The position numbers and the translations under genes were made by a program. Below the pieces are notes generated by a model. The model saw nothing but the letters and a program-made list of their open reading frames with translations. It was not told the DNA's origin and searched no databases. Source: Streptomyces kanamyceticus (GTDB lineage Bacteria > Actinomycetota > Actinomycetes > Streptomycetales > Streptomycetaceae). Taken from it: 64,000 bases of DNA. The stretch lies in contig NZ_CP023699.1 in NCBI RefSeq assembly GCF_008704495.1, positions 1,426,001-1,490,000 of the forward strand, given 5' to 3'. Below are positions 60,862 through 64,000 of this stretch, piece by piece. The first letter of the stretch is position 1, and each line of letters starts with the position of its first letter.

Positions 60862-61002
60862 CTACCGGTCGGCGAGGCGGTAGGCGGTGATTTCGAGGGC
60901 GGTGTCGACGATCGCGTACTCGGGGCTCTGCCAGCCCGGGGCGCCGGTATCGGACCGGTGCGCGGGCTCCTGGACGGACTTCTCCTGATCGGTGCTGTGC
61001 AT
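60862..61002 (-). CDS. pqqA: PQQ precursor peptide PqqA (46 residues)
   Basis: The 46-codon gene starts at ATG 61002 behind AGGAAAGG. The product reads MHSTDQEKSVQEPAHRSD at its start and has WQSPEYAIVDTALEITAYRL near the end. The ExxxY pair (EITAY) provides the Glu and Tyr that are cross-linked to form PQQ. The N-terminal part is longer than in the classic 23-residue PqqA, with a similar C-terminal core. Stop at 60862-60864, 10 bp before pqqB. Confidence 0.93.
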   Translation of the reverse strand: MHSTDQEKSVQEPAHRSDTGAPGWQSPEYAIVDTALEITAYRLADR

Positions 61003-61304
61003 GTCGCTGCCTTTCCTGAAGAGGTGGGGTTTCAGGGAGGTGAGGTTTCAGGGAGGTGGGGCAGGGATCGCAGGGCTCCCAGGGACAGCAGCCCTGGCGG
61101 CGTTCACATGGGTGTCCGGTGTTCAGTGACGTGCAACAGGGTCCCGGCCTGACGGAACACCGTCAATGGTCCGGACCGACATGACGGCCCTGCGATCCTC
61201 ATCCAGCCAATTCACGATCAGATCGCGCCGTAATCAGGAATGCGGCACCGGCCGTGTTCGTTGACCATGGAAGTAACAACCGACGACTTAAGGATCGAAA
61301 GCTC
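61003..61304. promoter_or_regulatory. Divergent region between pqqA and the aldo/keto reductase gene
   Basis: These 302 bp hold no gene. ggtttcagggaggtg occurs at 61028-61042 and 61044-61058, a 16-bp-period repeat. cagggct (61071-61077) and agccctg (61090-61096) can form a hairpin in the pqqA leader. The side near 61200-61300 is AT-richer and probably holds the reductase promoter. Confidence 0.5.
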
Positions 61305-62138
61305 GTGAGCAAGGTCCCCCCGATCATCCTGAACAACGGCGTCGAGATGCCCCAGCTCGGGTTCGGCGTCTGGCAGGTGCCGGACGACGAGGCCGAGAAG
61401 GCTGTCGCGACGGCGCTGGAGGCCGGGTACCGCAGCATCGACACCGCGGCCATCTACGGCAACGAAGAGGGCACCGGCAGGGCCATCGCCGCCTCCGGCA
61501 TCGCCCGCGACGAGCTCTTCGTCACGACGAAGCTCTGGAACGGCGAGCAGGGATACGACTCGACGCTCCGCGCGTTCGACGCTTCGCTGGACAAGCTGGG
61601 GCTCGACCAGGTGGACCTGTATCTCATCCACTGGCCGCTGCCTTCCAAGGATCTCTACGTCGACACGTACAAGGCGTTCGAGAAGATCCACGCCGATGGA
61701 CGCGCCAAGGCCATCGGCGTCTCGAACTTCCTGCCCGAGCACCTGGAGCGGCTGATCGGCGAGACGTCGATCATTCCGGCCGTCAACCAGATCGAGCTGC
61801 ACCCGCACCTCCAGCAGCGCGCCTCCCGCGAGTACCACGCGGAGCAGGGCATCACCACCGAGGCGTGGTCGCCGCTCGGCCAGGGCAAGGGCCTCCTCGA
61901 GGTCCCCGCGATCGTCGCGATCGCACAGAAGCACGGGCGCACGCCCGCCCAGGTCGTGCTCCGCTGGCACATCCAGCTGGGCAACGTGGTGATCCCGAAG
62001 TCCGTGACCCCGTCGCGGATCAAGGAGAACATCGACGTCTTCAGCTTCGAGCTCGACCCCGAGGACATGGGGGCGATCTCGGCGCTGAACGAGGACCGGC
62101 GGCTCGGCCCGGACCCGGCGGCGTTCGACGTGGTCTGA
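61305..62138 (+). CDS. Aldo/keto reductase
   Basis: The 277-residue NADPH-dependent reductase has the AKR tetrad visible: Asp and Tyr in GYRSIDTAAIYGNEEGTG, Lys in LFVTTKLWNGEQG and His in DLYLIHWPLPSKD. Other signatures are AIGVSNFLPEHLERL, VNQIELHPHLQQ and VVIPKSVTPSRIKENIDVF. It resembles 2,5-diketo-D-gluconate reductases. GTG at 61305 (VSKVPPIILNNGVEMPQLGF) follows AAGGAT. The longer in-frame start lacks the family opening. Its position divergent from pqqA may be chance or a link to sugar acids. Confidence 0.92.
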   Translation: MSKVPPIILNNGVEMPQLGFGVWQVPDDEAEKAVATALEAGYRSIDTAAIYGNEEGTGRAIAASGIARDELFVTTKLWNGEQGYDSTLRAFDASLDKLGLDQVDLYLIHWPLPSKDLYVDTYKAFEKIHADGRAKAIGVSNFLPEHLERLIGETSIIPAVNQIELHPHLQQRASREYHAEQGITTEAWSPLGQGKGLLEVPAIVAIAQKHGRTPAQVVLRWHIQLGNVVIPKSVTPSRIKENIDVFSFELDPEDMGAISALNEDRRLGPDPAAFDVV

Positions 62139-62188
62139 CCGGCACCTGTCTGTCGTACGTACTGGCCCGCTCGTGGTGGCCCTTCGGG

Positions 62189-64000
62189 TCAGCGCGGGCG
62201 GGCCAGGCGCGTTTCCAGGTCCGCCACTTGCGGGTGGGTGGAGCCGAGGGTGGCCTTGACGTGGGCGAGGACATGCCGCATCACATGGGCCGCCGCCTCC
62301 CCTCCGTCGCGCCTGGTGGTGCTCGCGCGGGCCTGGACCTCCTCGCACACCTGAACGGCTCGCCCGACGCGCTCCGGCCCCGCGCCCAGGCAGGACTTCA
62401 CGAATCTGCCGAGCGCGCGAAGAGTGTCGGGGTGGGTGGGCCCTTGCGTGTCCTCGTGCAGCGTCAGCGCGGCACGGAGATCGTCGAAGCCCTTCGACAC
62501 CGTCTCCGTATCTCCGGTCCGGATCCGTGCGAGCGCAAGCCCTTCAAGCGCGTACAAGGTATCGGGGTGGTCCTCGCCCAACACCCGCACCCGCCCGGCA
62601 TGGGCCCGCTCCCGCAGTTCCACGGACCGGCCCCTGCCCGCCACCTCCGGTTCGCGCCGGTCCGCCAACACCCCTTCGTACAGGGCGGTTTGCCTACCCA
62701 CGGAGCCGATGCCCCCGAAAGCGGAAGCGAGGCAGTCCGCAGCCCGGAGCGTGTCCGGGTGGTCCTCTCCGAGGACCCTTCGCCGCCCTTGCCACACCAC
62801 CTCGAACAGGTCGGCGGCCGGTCCCGCACGCCCGTCGGTGAGGTACGTCTCGGCCAGCCGCTCCCGAACATCCAGAGTCCGCGGATGATCCACCCCCAGC
62901 TCCGCGAAGCTTTCCGCGTGCGCCTTCTCATACGTCTTGACGGCCTGCCGCACCCTGCCCGCGGCCCGGTAGAGGTCGGCCAGGTCCAACCGCGCGGACA
63001 CCGCCTGCGGGCACCCGGCACCGAACACCCGGGACAGGTCCGCCACCACCCGCTCCAGTTCGGTCACCGCCCGTTCCACGGCTCCCGCCGCCTCGCACGC
63101 GAGGGCCAGGTCCCTGCGCACCTCGATCGTCTCCAGGGCATCGCCGCCCCACACCCTGCGGCAGCCGGTCAGCGTTTCCTCGTACGTCTCCACGGCCTCG
63201 CCCGGGCGCCCCGCCACCGCGTACGCGCCCGCGAGACGAGACCGCAGCCGCAAGGTGTCGGGGTGCTCGACGCCCAGGGAAACGGCCGCCGTCGTGTGGA
63301 CGTCCTTCAGTTCCCGTACGGCCGACCGCGTATCGCCCGACGCGGCATAGGCGTCGGCGAGCCGGGCGCGCAGCTCGAGTGACGCGGGGTCCAGGTGCCT
63401 CCCCCTGGTGGCCACACCGTCCAGCGCCTCCTTGAAGAGATCGATCGCGTTCCCGGCTCGCCCCGCCGCCAGGTGAGCCGCCGCCAGGACCTTCAGGGCT
63501 TCCACCGCCTCCGGCGACCGGTGGCCCGAAAGCCGTCGCCTGCACGACAGCGCCCTTTCCAGTAGGTCGATGGCCCACCCCACCCTCCCCTGACTGATGA
63601 GGAACTGCCCTGCCCGCGTGAAGAGTTGCGCCAGCACCTCGGTGCCGTCCTCGGTCCTGACCCGTTTGCACAACCCCTCGACGAGCGGGAAGAGTTGACG
63701 GCATCGGGGCCAGTTCGCCGGGTCGTCGACAGACTTCGGAAACGCGGCGGCGAGACAGCCGACGGCCATGTTGCGGGCGACGGCAACAGCTCTGGCCTCG
63801 CGCGGCAGCAGGGACTCGTTCGGGGTGAGAGCAATGGCTCCGACCCTCGCCGGGAGCGTCACCGTGTCCGTCGCCCGGTCGCGATCGACCAGGCCCCGCT
63901 CCGCCAGGGCAACCAGCGAGCGTGTCACGTCGTACGCCGGGGACAGAGCTGCCAGCAGCTCGTAAGGAACGGGACCTTCGCCCAACCAGGCGAGGATTCG
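62189..64000 (-). CDS. Tetratricopeptide repeat protein (C-terminal part, cut by the window edge)
   Basis: At least 603 residues are visible, and the frame stays open to the window end (RILAWLGEGPVPYELL), so the start lies outside. The region after LLAALSPAYDVTRSLVALAE resembles the winged-helix end of an NB-ARC/STAND ATPase. It is followed by ten or more TPR units with GEDHPDTL-type motifs (LGVEHPDTLRLRSRLAGAYA, LGEDHPDTLRAADCLASAFG). These proteins are common in streptomycetes and serve in signalling or immunity-like roles. The ATPase part would be upstream and not visible here. Confidence 0.85.
   Translation of the reverse strand, partial: RILAWLGEGPVPYELLAALSPAYDVTRSLVALAERGLVDRDRATDTVTLPARVGAIALTPNESLLPREARAVAVARNMAVGCLAAAFPKSVDDPANWPRCRQLFPLVEGLCKRVRTEDGTEVLAQLFTRAGQFLISQGRVGWAIDLLERALSCRRRLSGHRSPEAVEALKVLAAAHLAAGRAGNAIDLFKEALDGVATRGRHLDPASLELRARLADAYAASGDTRSAVRELKDVHTTAAVSLGVEHPDTLRLRSRLAGAYAVAGRPGEAVETYEETLTGCRRVWGGDALETIEVRRDLALACEAAGAVERAVTELERVVADLSRVFGAGCPQAVSARLDLADLYRAAGRVRQAVKTYEKAHAESFAELGVDHPRTLDVRERLAETYLTDGRAGPAADLFEVVWQGRRRVLGEDHPDTLRAADCLASAFGGIGSVGRQTALYEGVLADRREPEVAGRGRSVELRERAHAGRVRVLGEDHPDTLYALEGLALARIRTGDTETVSKGFDDLRAALTLHEDTQGPTHPDTLRALGRFVKSCLGAGPERVGRAVQVCEEVQARASTTRRDGGEAAAHVMRHVLAHVKATLGSTHPQVADLETRLARPR

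Noticed and set aside
63769..64000. Start of the TPR gene at 63985
   Set aside because: That codon is TTG without a ribosome site, and the frame remains open with conserved-looking residues to the window edge, so the gene is truncated by the window.

Overview
The window looks like a chromosomal segment of a Streptomyces-type actinomycete. GC is very high, GTG and TTG starts are frequent, and adjacent genes often overlap as ATGA or GTGA. There are DUF4185, ROK, Lrp and NarL-type proteins typical of the group, and copies of the familiar Streptomyces interspersed palindromic repeats. I see no rRNA, tRNA, transposase, integrase or CRISPR array, so this reads as chromosome rather than a recent island, although several genes carry in-frame repeat insertions.

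Layout. (1) 53-7910, minus: an ebo-type metabolite-traffic operon of seven genes, headed by a myo-inositol-1-phosphate-synthase homologue, with a UbiA prenyltransferase, a TIM-barrel isomerase, EboA, a TatD hydrolase, EboE and an alkaline-phosphatase-superfamily enzyme. (2) 8057-19520, minus: a sugar-uptake and oxidation cluster with a ROK regulator, a ribose-type ABC transporter, a Gfo/Idh/MocA dehydrogenase, a sugar isomerase, a PQQ-type secreted dehydrogenase with PKD domain, and a ThuA/DUF1080 lipoprotein. It plausibly handles a glycoside through keto-sugar chemistry. (3) 19713-31150: a formate/oxalate module with a GntR regulator, a FabH-like enzyme, an OFA-family antiporter with its 44-residue small subunit, a ketopantoate-reductase-like gene, an NAD-dependent formate dehydrogenase whose catalytic subunit is split and permuted over two genes, and FdhD. 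(4) 30695-38200: a MarR/quinone-oxidoreductase pair with two operator copies, a sialidase, a DUF4185 protein, an SBF-like transporter with its LysR regulator, and a methyltransferase.

(5) 38197-45043, minus: the least familiar part. It encodes a PD-(D/E)XK-like putative nuclease, three small beta-rich proteins (two sharing a C-terminal motif suggestive of jelly-roll structural proteins), a small Cys-containing hydrophobic protein and a transglutaminase-like protein. Three regulators with receiver domains that lack the phospho-acceptor Asp accompany them. This may be an undescribed particle- or effector-like system. (6) 45178-55621: an Lrp regulator with a divergent DHA2 exporter, a secreted protein, an acyl-CoA synthetase, and a branched-chain amino-acid-type ABC transporter in which LivH, LivM and LivF are fused in one 923-residue protein. 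(7) 55635-61002, minus: a complete pqqABCDE operon, including a 46-residue pqqA, followed by a GH18 chitinase and a PQQ-type sugar dehydrogenase behind a perfect palindromic operator. (8) 61305 to the end: an aldo/keto reductase and a TPR protein cut by the window edge.

How it fits together. The pqq operon can supply cofactor to the two PQQ-type sugar dehydrogenases in the window. Formate made inside the cell or imported by the antiporter can be oxidised to CO2 and NADH by the split dehydrogenase. A recurrent theme is repeat DNA translated in frame: a 90-bp array in the ebo TIM-barrel gene, a hexanucleotide tract in the UbiA gene, and Streptomyces palindromic repeats forming the linkers of both the NuoE-NuoF fusion and the LivM-LivF fusion.
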